A DNA stretch of 64,000 nt from contig OY759270.1 of assembly GCA_963662155.1 (NCBI GenBank), positions 14,477,008 through 14,541,007 of the forward strand, read 5' to 3'. Numbering within the stretch: position 1 is the stretch's first letter; each line of letters opens with the position of its first letter. The notes under the pieces were generated by a model. It worked only from the letters and a program-made list of their open reading frames with translations. It did no database searches and was not told the DNA's origin. The stretch comes from Lamellibrachia columna (taxonomy: Eukaryota > Annelida > Polychaeta > Sabellida > Siboglinidae). Position numbers and translations under genes: made by a program. This document shows positions 43,967-55,869 of this stretch, piece by piece.

Positions 43967-46900
43967 TGGTCTGGTGAGTTTCCTGACATCTTGCAGCACA
44001 TTCTTGAGTAACAGTTCCTCCTGCAATATTACTGCAGCCTTAGAACCTGAAAATAAAATACTACAAATATTACATATTGCAATATTTTGAGGATTTATTA
44101 GGAGTATGGAGATATGAATATTATAAGATTTGTCCAGTTAATTTCAAAATGGGTTATTCTGTATGAGAAAATTTTCTGTATATTCTAAGCTAAAACTTGA
44201 AGAAAAAAAACTGTACATGTCTCTGTTAATTTGTATTCAGTAGTGGCTTCATTACCTGGAACAAGCCACTCTGGTTTGGTTTGTACCAAAAATAATTTAA
44301 TTGTTAATTGAATTAAAGTTAATTGTTAATTTAATTGGACAATTTGGGAGGTTAATTTATTTGGAACATTTCTGATTTAATCGTAATTTAATTAATTAAC
44401 TTTTCAAGTTAATTGCCCCATGCAAGGTAGTTTATGCAACACTATCAGTAACTTTAATAAATGCATTTGTTATATGTAAATGCATCATTACAGTTGTAGA
44501 TTTTAGTGATAATTACTATCGTAGGTAGTCCTTGAATATATGGTATTAAACTACGCTGAGTAAATATTATTGACCCCTAATGGCTTTTGCTGGTTGGTGA
44601 ATAAATTATATTTGCATGGGATCTTTTACTTCGCCTGGCATAGACACCAGATAGAAGGGACCAATGACTTTTACTGTCTCTTCCGAAAGACACAGGCAAA
44701 GTGGGGTAAACGAAATTGCCCAAGCTATGAAACGGCGGAGGGGGTATCAAACCCCGGTCCCTTCGACCAAAAGTTCGGCACTCTATCACACGACTACCGT
44801 GCCACACTAATGTTGTATTGAAAATCTCAGAGGAATGGAAAACCAAAAATGTACACAATAATACTAACTCTTCATCAATGGACTCCTCATCATTGGTCTC
44901 TTCTGCAGCATCCAGAATAGAGAGGTCAGATGGTTTCTAGTCACTGGATGACTGTACTGGTGACGACAATATGAAGGGAGAGGGCGATGGTGGCTCAGCT
45001 AATGGGACATCATCACCTGGAGTCTTCTTGGGTTTAGACATTAGACAGGGTGGCTCAAGTTGAATGTCGACAGAGGTATCATCCAAGCTGTATTGTGACC
45101 CTGTGTCACATGTCACCACCATGTCTGTCTGAATCTCTGGAATGTAGAATAATCATTTATGCAAAAAGAAAGTTCATAATAATTATGTATATTTGCTGAC
45201 ATACAGACTACACGCCAAAGATATAGTGGTAATAATGCTGAGAGAAATACAATTGTGATCTATTTTCTTGTATGGTATATAAAAGTACTAATACTTATGT
45301 TGGTAAAGACAGACATTCATGACACAATTCTTTACAAATATTAATGATGTTTTCATTCACATTTCCACTGTCTTTTGGCTTCATATATCAGGCACTGTCT
45401 TATTTTTAATAGACTTGTCTGGTTTTTGGTCTGCAGGTGGTATAAATCTACCACAGTTGCTACAGGGCTTTCACAAAACCATAAAATTATGATATACTGA
45501 TGGTCTCACCAGGCTCGAGCTCCCTCCCTAAAATTGCATGCCATAAGTTGTGAACATTTTTAACAGTTAGCTTGAAAATTGTAGATTTTGGGTCATCTTG
45601 CCCATGTTAATTTCCCTGCCCTTTCCGCCTGCAACTATAGATAAAATATTATGTGTCATTTTTGTAATAGTGGGTAGCAAAAATTCGCAATTGAATTGTT
45701 GCACAATTATTCTGATATTTGACACATGGCTGGAAATACCACACACATACATATAACTGGAAACACCACACACAGACAGATGGCTGGAGATGCCACGCAC
45801 AGACAGATGGCTGGAGACACCACACACAGACAGATGGCTGGAGACACCACACACAGACAGATGGCTGGAGACACCACGCACAGACAGATGGCTGGAGACC
45901 CCACGCACAGACAGATGGCTGGATACACCACGCACAGACAGATGGCTGGAGATACCACACACAGACACATGGTTGGAGGCACAACACACAGACACATATC
46001 AGGCTGGAGATATATGGCTGGAGGCAATTCACACAGACTGATGGCTGGAGACACCACACATTAAAACATGGTTGGAGACACCACACACAGACACATGGCT
46101 GGAGACACCACACACAGACACATAACTGGAAACCCCACACATTAACACATGGCTGGAGACACCACACACTAACACATGGTTGGAGACACCACACACTAAC
46201 ACATGGCTGGAGACACCACACAAAGATACATGGCTGGAGACACCACACACAGACACTTGGCTGGATACACCACACACAGACACATGGCTGGAGACACTAC
46301 ACGCAGATATATGGCTGTAACCAGTTAGTCGTACTACATAAAACATAAAACACGATGGCATAAACCGTAACCAGTTAGTCGGACCACATAAAGTCCAGTA
46401 TTGATGATTGGTCAACATTACATTAATGCAAGTAACGATACCTTTTGACAAGTTTGTACAATTTTGAAGAATTCATATAACATCTCAAGATGTGCCTTAC
46501 CTTAATGACATCTTCACCAAAGTAACCTTCAAACGGCCTGTATTTGAACATTGTGACAACCCAGGCTAGCTTGCATGTTGCAAAATCCGTACCACATGTG
46601 TTTGGCAGTGACACCTCCAGTATAGTGACCGAATCAGAAATTAGTTTGGTGAGTTTATTCCACAGAGGGTGCCTTATATCGCAGGGCTGTGAGCAGTCTT
46701 GTTCAATGAGGTTGATGATCTTTACTTGGCGGTACAGCGTCAGATTACCATGTTGAGGTGGATCAAACTTCAGTGATACATCATCAGTGTTGTCAGGATT
46801 ATAAGCAGGAAGGATGTAAGCCATATCTGGGGAAGATGAATACTTCCCACTGTTTTCTTGCATTGTTACCATGGTGACAGATGATGGGGAAAGACACCAC

Positions 46901-47060
46901 ATCCTCTCTCAAACATCTGAAGAGTAGGAGAATCTGATGTATTCCTTATGATGACTAACAACTTGCCTTCAACAAAGAGTGCTGGCTCCTCATCAGTCCT
47001 GTGTTCCCACACAGAGAAGTAGCAGTTTCCCTGTAGCAGTTGGCACACGGAGTATAAGTC
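43967..47060 (-). CDS. Exons of an unrecognised minus-strand gene (downstream part)
   Basis: Three exon-like segments are seen. 47060-46501 contains LLQGNCYFSVWEHRTDEEP, LFVEGKLLVIIRN and NPDNTDDVSLKFDPPQHGN. It continues with HPLWNKLTKLISDSVTILEV and FKYRPFEGYFGEDVIK, then a GTAAGG donor. 45136-44873 reads GSQYSLDDTSVDIQLEPPC then Pro/Ser and acidic residues (AAEETNDEESIDEE), with a TAG at about 44938. 44046-43967 reads LQEELLLKNVLQDVRKLTRP. A frame change near 46900 and the TAG suggest decay or unseen splicing, and phases do not join perfectly between all exons. The 27-bp minisatellite lies in the intron between the first two. No family is recognised. Confidence 0.4.
44565..44808 (-). mobile_element. 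tRNA-derived SINE with conserved central domain
   Basis: On the minus strand the 5' end reads GTGGCACGGTAGTCGTGTGA, followed by a B-box-like GGTTTGATACC, giving a tRNA-like head. Downstream are CTTTCGGAAGAGACAGTAAA, a GGTCCC and then GTAAAAGATCCC. This spacing resembles the central domain shared by several invertebrate SINE families of the Nin-DC type. The 3' tail is not sharply defined. Confidence 0.6.
45722..46320. repeat. 27-bp minisatellite
   Basis: About 22 head-to-tail copies of a 27-bp unit whose core is ATGGCTGGAGACACCACACA. Because 27 is a multiple of three, several frames stay open on both strands (for example MAGDTTHRQ repeats on plus). These frames are not considered genes. Left copies carry CAGACAG and right copies carry CAGACAC or CTAACAC, so subfamilies are spatially clustered. 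The array ends in a short duplicated CCAGTTAGTCG sequence at 46320-46380. Confidence 0.9.
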
Positions 47061-47389
47061 AACACGCCATCAAGAGCCAGGCTCAGTTGAGAAACATCTG
47101 TCACACAAACACAAACACTTCAGCTGTAACCCACATGTCACACAAACACATCAATAAAACTGTTATGTTGGAACTTAACCATGTTGGAACTTAACCATTG
47201 ATATATTAAATCAATGGTAACCTGACTGACGAATTGGTCAAGAAATTTAAGGGATGAGAAACTCTAATAGTTTAATAATCCAACATTACAATAATCAATA
47301 TATTCATCAATGAGTTGTTCAAAAAAGTTATCCATCAACGTATTAAAACAACCAATCAGCTAGCCAACACATGAAATTACCCATTCTGT

Positions 47390-49345
47390 TGGTGAATGAA
47401 TGTATCAGAACCTCTGTTATTGGATAACTATAACTGTTCAATATACCAGTGCTTCTCATTTCAAAGTCTCCTTTACACAAGTTGTGCAACTTTATTTTAA
47501 CATCTGTCTAAAAATGTGCTGTATTATGGGGGATATCTCTTTAGCAGTTTTCTTTAGTATTTTTGCAGGAATGTCGGATGGCCCTGGCGCTTTGTTGGAG
47601 TTTAGAGCTACAAGCTGTTTTATGATGCCGCTCCGATTTCTAGGGTTTGAATTGAGGGAGATGGTGATGGGCCTTTTGTTGGGATAGGAAGTTGTTCATT
47701 TGTAAAAAACTGATTTGAAGAGGTCATCGAGAGCATTTGCTTTGTCATGGTCGGCTGTTTTCAAGTCGTTATTTACTTTTAGTACTGGAATGCCAAGATT
47801 TTTTGTTTTATTTTCTTTTGTCGGATGAAAGACCAAAATTGTTTTGGATTTGTCGTCAAACTTTTTCCCATGTTGTTAATGTAACTGTTATAGGATTTGG
47901 TCACTTCTTTGGTTGATAATTTTCTTAAATTTTCCCAATGTTTTTTTTGGCTTTAGCATGAGTTTTGTCCCTTTTTCTCTGTAGGCTAATAATGCTTCTT
48001 GTGGTTCAGTGTAGGTGTTGTTTAGATTTTGTCATGGGGCTAGCGATGGATTCTCCTATCAGGTTAGTGTAGTGTTTATGAAAGAAGTCCCAATTTGAGT
48101 TTACATCTTGTTTATCTGGTTTTCGAGTAAAGTACTGCTGAGCAAGCTGGGTGCATTTCGCTTCAAGGGATTCCCAGTTTGCAGATCTGTAGTTGTATAC
48201 TTTGTGTGGTGGTTTGTTTTTTCTGAGAATGGCTTCATGATCACTCATGCCAGCCACTGTGTTTATGGTGGAGATAAGGAATGGGTTTGATGTAAGTACT
48301 AGGTCTAATATATTTCCGGAATCTAATCGGTTGGGTTCATTTACTATATTAACTAGTCCAAATTCCACAACTATTTCAATTAGTTTGTTATGTTTCACAG
48401 TTGTTTGTTGGTTTGTTGCACACACATTCTCTCAGTCAATGTCAGGAAGGTTTAGATCTCCAGCTAGAATGACAGATGGGGTATCTTGTAGCTACGGTAT
48501 AGGATGGAGAGAGTTTCATGTAAGGCTTCTAGAGATGTGTAGTCATTTGGAGGTCTGTAGTAGGATGCCAGATAGATATATAGCTTTTTTATGCACAGAG
48601 TGTATTTTTGATCAAATAATTTCACAGGTTGTGTTTAGTTTGTCTTGGGGGCTGCTATAATGTCATTTCGGAGTGCTATAAAAACACCTCCACCGTGGAT
48701 GTTACGATATTTTTGGATTGCTTAAGAATTTGTGGGGAGCACATAGTATGTGGGGATACTTGAGTTGAGTTTGGTTTTAACTAGAAAGATTATGTCAGGG
48801 TTTGTTGAGTTTATTGTTGCCTGCCATAGGGATACTTTGTTAGTGCCCTTGCTGCTGAATGCAGTTTATCAGCAGTTTAGGTTTACTTGTTATCTTTGCT
48901 CGGTCAGGAGTAGACGTATTAGCTGGATTTGGTGCAAATGTAGGGTTCGTATCATCAGAGATATTTGTGTAGTCACTGCTGTCTGGAAGTGACTCAAGGA
49001 CTGAGTTAGGGTTTGGAGTATTAATGTTGCTGGTGAATAGATACACAGAATAGTTTGGCAATCCACAGCAAGAACAGAACCAAAGCACACTACGATATTT
49101 TAATTGTTCTTATGTGGTGTCATTAATTTGGACACATGCAGTATGGTACGAACTGTCACATTGATCACACTGTATGGCATGGTGGTGATCATGTACCTCA
49201 TGGCTGCAGGTGCCACATGGATATTTTGGAGAGGGATCTGGGGTGGGACCAGGGTTTGTGTGAATGTACCCTGCTTGTATTATAAGGCCACACATATATA
49301 ATAGAGATAGGGTATATGGCTTAGTTGGCATCATTTTGTTTTTTC
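47390..49345 (-). mobile_element. CR1-like LINE, 5' half (copy A)
   Basis: The minus strand begins near 49340 with a hydrophobic stretch and HTNPGPTPDPSPKYPCGTC. A PHD-like finger follows (CGTCSHEVHDHHHAIQCDQC, then SSYHTACVQI). Next come the endonuclease start (INSTNPDIIFLVKTKLNS, NIHGGGVFIALRND) and the endonuclease end (PNRLDSGNILDLVLTSNP, GMSDHEAIL). The linker (LGIPVLKVNNDLKTADHDK) leads to the first RT block (SNKAPGPSDIPAKILKK) near 47590. The rest of the polymerase is missing. Stops and frame changes are present in the endonuclease. The order PHD, endonuclease, RT is usual for CR1-like ORFs in invertebrates. Confidence 0.75.
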
Positions 49346-50059
49346 TTTGTGGTTGAGAACGTTGGGAATGGTGGCAGGTTTCTTGTCAGCATGGCTGAGA
49401 ATGTTGTTGTGGAATCCTCATTGTTGGTGGCAATTTGATACAGGTACAGAGGCGAGAGTGGTGTAAAATAAAGTGGTTTTGAATTTTCTTGTGAAAGTAT
49501 GTATTAGTAGATGTTTGCTATAACTTGCCTTTAGAGGGCTAAAGTCACATTAGATCAAATATGTACTAAACTGTTTAAAAGTGCATGTGCACGGTTTGGG
49601 CTAGTGCGAACATAGACAGATAGTCAGTAGGAAATCTAGATGTGTGTTATGTCTGTGGTCCTCGGCTGACTCAGGAACACTGGGTATATGAAAATACAGG
49701 GGTGGCAATAAAGCACCCGAAGAAGGGCCTGTTTCTTAGTACAATATGTGATAAAAACAGGGTAGGATTAGAAATTCTAAGCTAAGTGTATCTAGTTTAT
49801 ATTTATAACTAATACACAGTATATTGAAATTTAAATGCATGCACTATTTTTAGTTGTGTTGGGGATGATTTGGGTTTCGCGAGTTTTAACGACTACAGTT
49901 TACATCCGTCATCTTGATTTGTTCAATGTTAAGCAAGGTAAACGCAGCTGATTGAGTAAATTTGGTTTAGGAACGTGTGATCTCTAACGTTATAACACGA
50001 TTATATTCTGATTTTGACACTGTTGCATATCTGTAAGATTGGGGTGTAAAGAGCCTTTA

Positions 50060-50465
50060 GAAATGTCACGAACCTGTCACTATGAGACAGGATATGAAAA
50101 GACAGACACTAATCTGTCATTATGAGACAGGAGTTGACCAGACAGACACTAATATGTCACTATGAGACAGTAGATGACAAGACAAACACGAACCTGTCAC
50201 TATGAGAAAGGAGATGACATAACAGACATAAACATGTCACTATGAGACAGGAGATGACAAGACAGACATAAATATGTCACCATGAGTCAGAAGATGATAA
50301 TAACACTGTTCCTAAGATGCAATAACTAAAGTAATTTCCTTAAAAAAAAAAATTAATTAGTCACCATGAGACAGGAGATTACAAAATAAACACTACCATG
50401 TCACTATGAGACAGGAGATGACAAGACAGACATTCACCTGTCACTATGAAACAGTAGATGAGAGT
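50060..50465. repeat. About 42-bp minisatellite with hairpin core (copy A)
   Basis: Units of about 42 bp share CTGTCACTATGAGACAGGAG, in which CTGTC and GACAG can pair around ACTATGA. About six units run to 50290. Two or three more follow a 60-bp interruption that holds an A-run. Confidence 0.85.
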
Positions 50466-52855
50466 CATGGGTTAATTTCAATTGTTAATTTAAATAACTC
50501 AATTAATTAAATTTAATTAATTGATTAACAAGAAAAGGTAAAGGCTAAATTAACTTCACAAAACAGGGGTAATTTTATTTTATTTAATTGACAAATTCCA
50601 AATTAACTCTCAATTAAGTGCTTATTTAACAGTAGGTATTACTGTATAGTTCAAACCCACGTTACTCAGGCATTTCCAAAAGGCAGTCACCATTCCAGTG
50701 ATTAGTCTGACAGAGATAAGGTTAAGGTATGTATGAATGGGAGGGAGAATATCTCTCGACATTAATACTGTCTGTACCAACTGGAGTTACCTGGTCATTC
50801 AGGCACATGTGAATTGGAGGGAAGGCCTAGACAATAGAATTTCCTCTTTTAGTGTGGTAAGTTAATGACAAATGGTGGCTTCTGCAAATCTACAAAATAT
50901 TTATCTGGTAACCTGCAGCCAAATGGACCTATGCATTATACTATGTATCTATATATTTTCGGTATGTCCGCAAGCATACATATAACATGCAGAGAAAAGT
51001 AAAATAGCTTCAGTTTGGGTCTTTTTACAGCGCCAATTGGTATCAAAAGCAAGCCAATTCAAGTGATACATGAGAAAATTTAAATACTAGTGTATAAAGG
51101 GGAAACCTAATGAGTTAGCATTAACACATTGCATAAATAACACTTTGATGCATAGAAATTATGTATGTAGTTACCCGGTTTTGTTAATTTGGTGGTGGAA
51201 TACTGGAGGAAACTCCACACTCTGCAAATCCTCAGCCACAAATTTACATTCCTTTCAGAAAAGAACATTAATTTTAACAAGCATCTACAACTTTTAAAAT
51301 GTGATCCAATACCAATTTTTTCTCTGACCCTTCTCCTTCTCTCCCATCGAATGGGGCGTGATAACGTTCCAGATAGAACGTCTGGCTCGCAGTTGTGAAA
51401 ACCCTAGCTTGAACCGTCTTGCTGCCGTTTTGAAGCTTTGGCAATTTGTTTCACCGAACGTTGCCACAGCTCATTCGTTTGTATGAATGAGTATCTGGCT
51501 ATATGCAGTGGTGATTATACGTACGAATGGTCTTCGAGCAGTAACTGCAGCATGACTGAGTGCTTCCCAGAGAAGTCGAGATGGAGTTGGAATGAACAGG
51601 TGTGCTAGGGGTGAAGTGTAAAACACGTTGAACACTGAACGTACACTAACTGATGCGTAGTATTATTTTTTGGTGTAACCATGTTGAGAAAATTGCTGTA
51701 AACAGAACGATTACGTATCCTCAATAGAACAACACGCATGTGTCGATACAATTAGGATACCAGAATAATTGCGACATAGAAATTGCGCTTCTAAGTGAGG
51801 ATTACAACGTCATTCAGGGCGTTGACAGGTGTCAAGGCGTGGTGTGCAATAGATTATGTTATGTAAACAGGACAACGCCGTCCGAGCGCATGGACAATGC
51901 GTGTCGTAGTTCGTTGATTACTTCCGCCAGCACAGATAACAGACCACAATGGTTCATTCCTGTTTACCAGCCAGCATGCGGGGAGTTCTTGCATTTAGCG
52001 TGTCTTATATAGCAATCCATGCGAAGTTGGTGATTCTTCTTCCAAAAATTGGTATACGGTGTACGGCCTACCATGACCGAAGAATGATCAATTGGAGAAA
52101 TATGGAGGAGTGTGCAAGATAGCATTTCGTGAGCTACATCCGTGTTGGAGTGCATGTTATCTGCTTCAACATACGTTGTATATCAATAGCACACGCTGCG
52201 TGCTTCCTGTGGTGTTCTCTGTAAAAGCTGATCTCATCTAGATAGGTAGAAATGCATTGCGTTGACAGCCAGTCGGACGAAATTGGTGAAGAAAGAGATG
52301 ATTCGAGACAGCTACTAACAAAAGGAGCATTATAAACAGGGACTTTGTGACCTACCAGAATGCGGAAGGTTTGTGTATAAACATTATTTGGCTTTGTAGA
52401 TAAATAATATCTATACTACGGAGTACACATATTTGATATGGTTTTAATTCTGATACATATTTTATTCATTCTACAAACGATTGATCATTTCATATGGAGT
52501 TTTGGTTAATGTATTGGGACAGATTACTTATTAGTGACAACTATGTTTTTCTGCTTCTGATGCCACTCATGACTGTGTATTAGTCGCACGAAAATGTTGC
52601 TAGACTGTTGCTGGCAAGGAGACGAGACACTTTCTATGCGTTTTGGCTTATTGTTGGCTAACGTAACAGTTAACAAAGTAACGGCGGTGGGAATTGCTAG
52701 ATGCATAGATAATAAACAGACATACCAGTTATCACAACTGTTCGATGATACTATTGCCAATATAATAAACCTTTTCCACTTGGAGTGTGTTGTATTCCTA
52801 AGACAGGGTTTTGTAGGGTTGTTGATATCAATTACACGGCCAACGTTCTAGTAGA

Positions 52856-52890
52856 CGCCATCTTAGAGTGATAACTTCCGGCGCATGCGC
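52856..52890 (-). promoter_or_regulatory. Housekeeping-type promoter cluster: NRF-1, ETS and YY1/start motifs (copy A)
   Basis: On the minus strand GCGCATGCGC (52881-52890, NRF-1 type) overlaps CCGGAAGT (52874-52881, ETS type). AAGATGGCG (52857-52865) follows, which is both a YY1-type motif and a good-context ATG. The ATG opens only MASTRTLAV before a stop, or it may splice at GTGTAA after codon 8. The tight spacing matches TATA-less animal promoters with a translation-start YY1 element. The downstream gene was not identified. Confidence 0.5.
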
Positions 52891-53834
52891 ATAATTTCAC
52901 CACTAGATCTGCATAATTCAATATCAATAACATAGACTAGTAATATTATTTATGCATGTTATACACTTTGCAGCATTACAACATGAACTATGCCATATAA
53001 GAAACATTCTAATTAACTAAATTGTTTAATTCGTAGTTGTTATATCAGTTAAATGTAAAGTTAACCTGTTTCAAGAGTTCACACCACAAATTCAGCTAAA
53101 TAGGTTTACCTACTATATAAACGGGTTGTCGTGTTGTCATAGGAGGTTACAAGTTCAACATATAGGGATTGTCAGTAGTTTGGCTGGAGAACTACAGGAA
53201 GGTCTGGGGGCCGACAAATCTCTCCCCTGAGAGCTGCTCGATATGTAACCATAAGAGACCCGGTGACTGTGGATTGGTCTCTCCAGCGACCGATAGGAGG
53301 TGCAACCAAATAGCAGATAATGCTAAGTGTCACTCACGTCATTGGACTCTTATTTTTTAAACAAAAGTACATCGATCATTACATATTCAGATTCAGGTTA
53401 TTATTCTCGATTCGCATTAGTTGGTCAAACGGCATCAGTTTTATTGTCATCGTAGCAAACGTCTGTCAATCCGTAATCAATTACATGTAAATTATTACGT
53501 TGATGTCCTTCCTTGCATTTTAGTAACTCAATGCTTTCATTATATCACTCTACGTCACTCCCTAAACAAAAAGGCTATATAATATTAGTGTTTTATGGCA
53601 CTCCAGCAAACATGCAAATTTGTTCTCATCGAAGAACAGCCAGGCGACACTGTTAAGCTAATGCTTTCCACACGTTTTGATTTTACTGTGCTTCTCTACA
53701 TGCAATCTAAAGTCTGACACATAAGGAAACGTCTTGCAACATATTGTGCGCACCTAATCGATTCAAATAGACATGCAAAATTTACCCCACCAATAATAAC
53801 TAACTCGGATTTACTTGCATTTAACTTTAATGTG

Positions 53835-54215
53835 GTCTCTGTCATCCAATGGAAGATTTTGTGGAGACAATCCCTGAGCTAGTTTTGGAAGTGATTTGTA
53901 TCTCATGTAGCCAAAATAGCATAGGTCTGTGATTTATTAGCATACACTTGGTGATCCAAGTTGTGACGTTGGATAACTGAGCCAAGTAGAGTAGCGTAGA
54001 GAGTGAAACACCCTGAGGAACATTACGTGAAGTAGGGAGCGTAGCTGAGAAACAATTCGCTATCTTCATTCTTTTGCATCTATCAGTTAAATATTATGAG
54101 AACCAGCTCTGTTCCAGATATGCCACACCACATTGACACACTTTTAATAAGTTGTCCTGTGACCAATGGTATCAAATGCGGCAGATAGCTTCAGCAAGAA
54201 AATGGTCTCCTTCCA
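53835..54215 (-). mobile_element. Decayed LINE reverse transcriptase fragment
   Basis: The minus strand shows LLKLSAAFDTIGHRTTY near 54200, then NCFSATLPTSRNVPQGVSLS near 54010. These match the palm motif and the PQG motif of CR1/L2-type polymerases. A degraded sequence in place of the YADD box follows in another frame near 53940. Frame changes are frequent, so this is an old relic. It begins immediately after the end of the large duplication copy A. Confidence 0.6.
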
Positions 54216-54627
54216 TACACTTCCTGGACCCACTACCCAGTGTGTAGATCCGCTCAAGTCTGGTCAATAACAGATTTAACACCTACACATGGTTCACTGA
54301 ATGGTATTAATTCAGTCAACACTTGATCATTTGCTGTGTCGCCAGAACAGTCTGCATTGATTGTCCTTAAACACTTCCAGGAGAAACCATATGGCAATAT
54401 CTTCATTATGTTGGACCGTCGACTGCAACGGTATTTTTTTTAATAATACAATAAGTTATAACATTTATATAAATTAAATTTAACAAAGGTAATAATAAAT
54501 ACATTTGTATGTGGGCGTTTTCACGTACAGGGTACACTTTTGCCAAAATGAACTTTCCCGCATAGTATTGAAATAATTAATGGTGTAATATTAATTCAGT
54601 CTAAATATATATTCCTTGCTCACTTAC

Positions 54628-54874
54628 CATATGCTTCTGGGAAAATCTCAGCTGATTGATGCACAACAACCAACTCACTTCTTCGTGGTGACGTACTACT
54701 CACGAGAGATGGAGTAAAGAGCTGACCCATTGTGTCTGCAATGATATTAACATATGTCGTCATTTCATCATCCCAAAAGCCACTAAATGAATGGATCAAA
54801 TTTTCTACAGTTTCTTTTAATGCAGGCCATGTGAATATGTTACACATTTTTTTTACAAATATCTTGTTACACAT
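54628..54874 (-). CDS. Exon of an unrecognised minus-strand gene
   Basis: The frame reads LKETVENLIHSFSGFWDDEM, then YVNIIADTMGQLFTPSLVSS and ELVVVHQSAEIFPEAYG. It ends at a strong donor GTAAGTGAG in phase 1. The acceptor is ambiguous: several AG sites allow the same frame. It is on the same strand as the exons at 43967-47060 and 55660-55832 and may belong with them, with the large duplication inserted in an intron. No family is recognised. Confidence 0.4.
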
Positions 54875-55189
54875 AGGTGTAAGAAAACCTGTCTACTTAA
54901 ATGCTTCCTTTTCTGTCTGAATCAACCAATGGTTCCATTCCAAAAATATATATAATTCGACCAAACATTACATCTATATTACACATCTGTTGAATACTAG
55001 TGGAATGATAGGATGAACATTTGAAGCAGTGTGCCGACGACCATAAAAGGATCAACATTTGCAGCAGTAAAAATACCCCAAAAAGCCATCTTGGTGCCCC
55101 CTGGGGCAAGACAGCTACCCATATACCCGGGGCAGTTCGGTCTACAACTCCTTCCCGCGTGTTTTTAATGCAAGAGCAAGAGAGCTCTT

Positions 55190-55645
55190 TACACTTCTAG
55201 TAAGCTGTAACGTCCATGAAAGACTAACCGGGTTGCGAGTGCAAAAATCATTTTACACTACAAGTCAGCTGTTATATCTGTATAGAGACTCGCTGGTATG
55301 TGAGTGCAATAATTATTTGACACTTTGAGTCAGTTGTATGGCCTATATAAAGACTCACTGGTATGTGAGTGGAAGAATCATTTTTCAATTCGAGTCAGCT
55401 GTAATGTCGGAATAAAGACTGACTTGGCTGTGAGTACAATAATCACTTTACACTTCAAGTAAGCTGTAATATCTGTGTAAAGACTGACTGGGCTGTGAGT
55501 ACAACAATCACTTTACACTTCAAGTAAGCTGTAATATCTGTGTAAAGACTGACTGGGCTGTGAGTACAACAATCACTTTACACTTCAAGTAAGCTGTAAT
55601 GTCTGCGTAAAGACTGACTTGGCTGTGAGTGCAATAATCAGCATG
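55190..55645. repeat. About 65-bp minisatellite
   Basis: About seven units of roughly 65 bp contain CACTTCAAGTAAGCTGTAAT followed by AAAGACTGACTGGGCTGTGA. The three units nearest 55640 are almost identical, while those toward 55190 are diverged. It lies directly against the donor side of the exon at 55660-55832, inside the presumed intron. Confidence 0.85.
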
Positions 55646-55659
55646 AGCCAAGAACTTAC

Positions 55660-55832
55660 GCTGTCGATGTTCTCATCCTTGTGTGGTTTGTCCCAGGTGA
55701 CACCGACGCCGTCCTGTCGTGACGTCTTTACTGCTGGTACGTCAATTGTTGTGTAATCGAATGGCTCTGTGTCGTCCACTGATGTAGTCATGTTGTGTAC
55801 TGACTTTTGTGACTGAGGTTTGATGGTGGCAC
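55660..55832 (-). CDS. Exon of an unrecognised minus-strand gene
   Basis: The exon is bounded by an AG acceptor (CATTCCAG) and a GTAAGT donor. It reads GATIKPQSQKSVHNMTTSVD, then FDYTTIDVPAVKTSRQ and VGVTWDKPHKDENIDS. It enters in phase 1 and leaves in phase 0. The content is polar and looks like a linker rather than a folded domain. No family is recognised. Confidence 0.45.
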
Positions 55833-55869
55833 CTGGAATGATGACATCAAGTCTATACAGGCAATACAT

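Larger units (their letters stand above)
47638..53800. repeat. Large duplication, copy A
   Basis: The segment matches 56589-63850. The offset is 8,951 bp up to about 50,290 and 10,052 bp after about 50,300. It contains the LINE 5' half, the hairpin minisatellite, AT-palindromic DNA, unassigned frames and a promoter cluster. The left junction sits inside the LINE and the right one just before an AAT run (CCCCACCAATAATAA). It has only one version of the region that is doubled in copy B. Confidence 0.9.

Noticed and set aside
43951..43968. Telomere-like AACCCTAACCCT sequence
   Set aside because: Only about two and a half CCCTAA units are present. This is too short for an interstitial telomeric array and common by chance.
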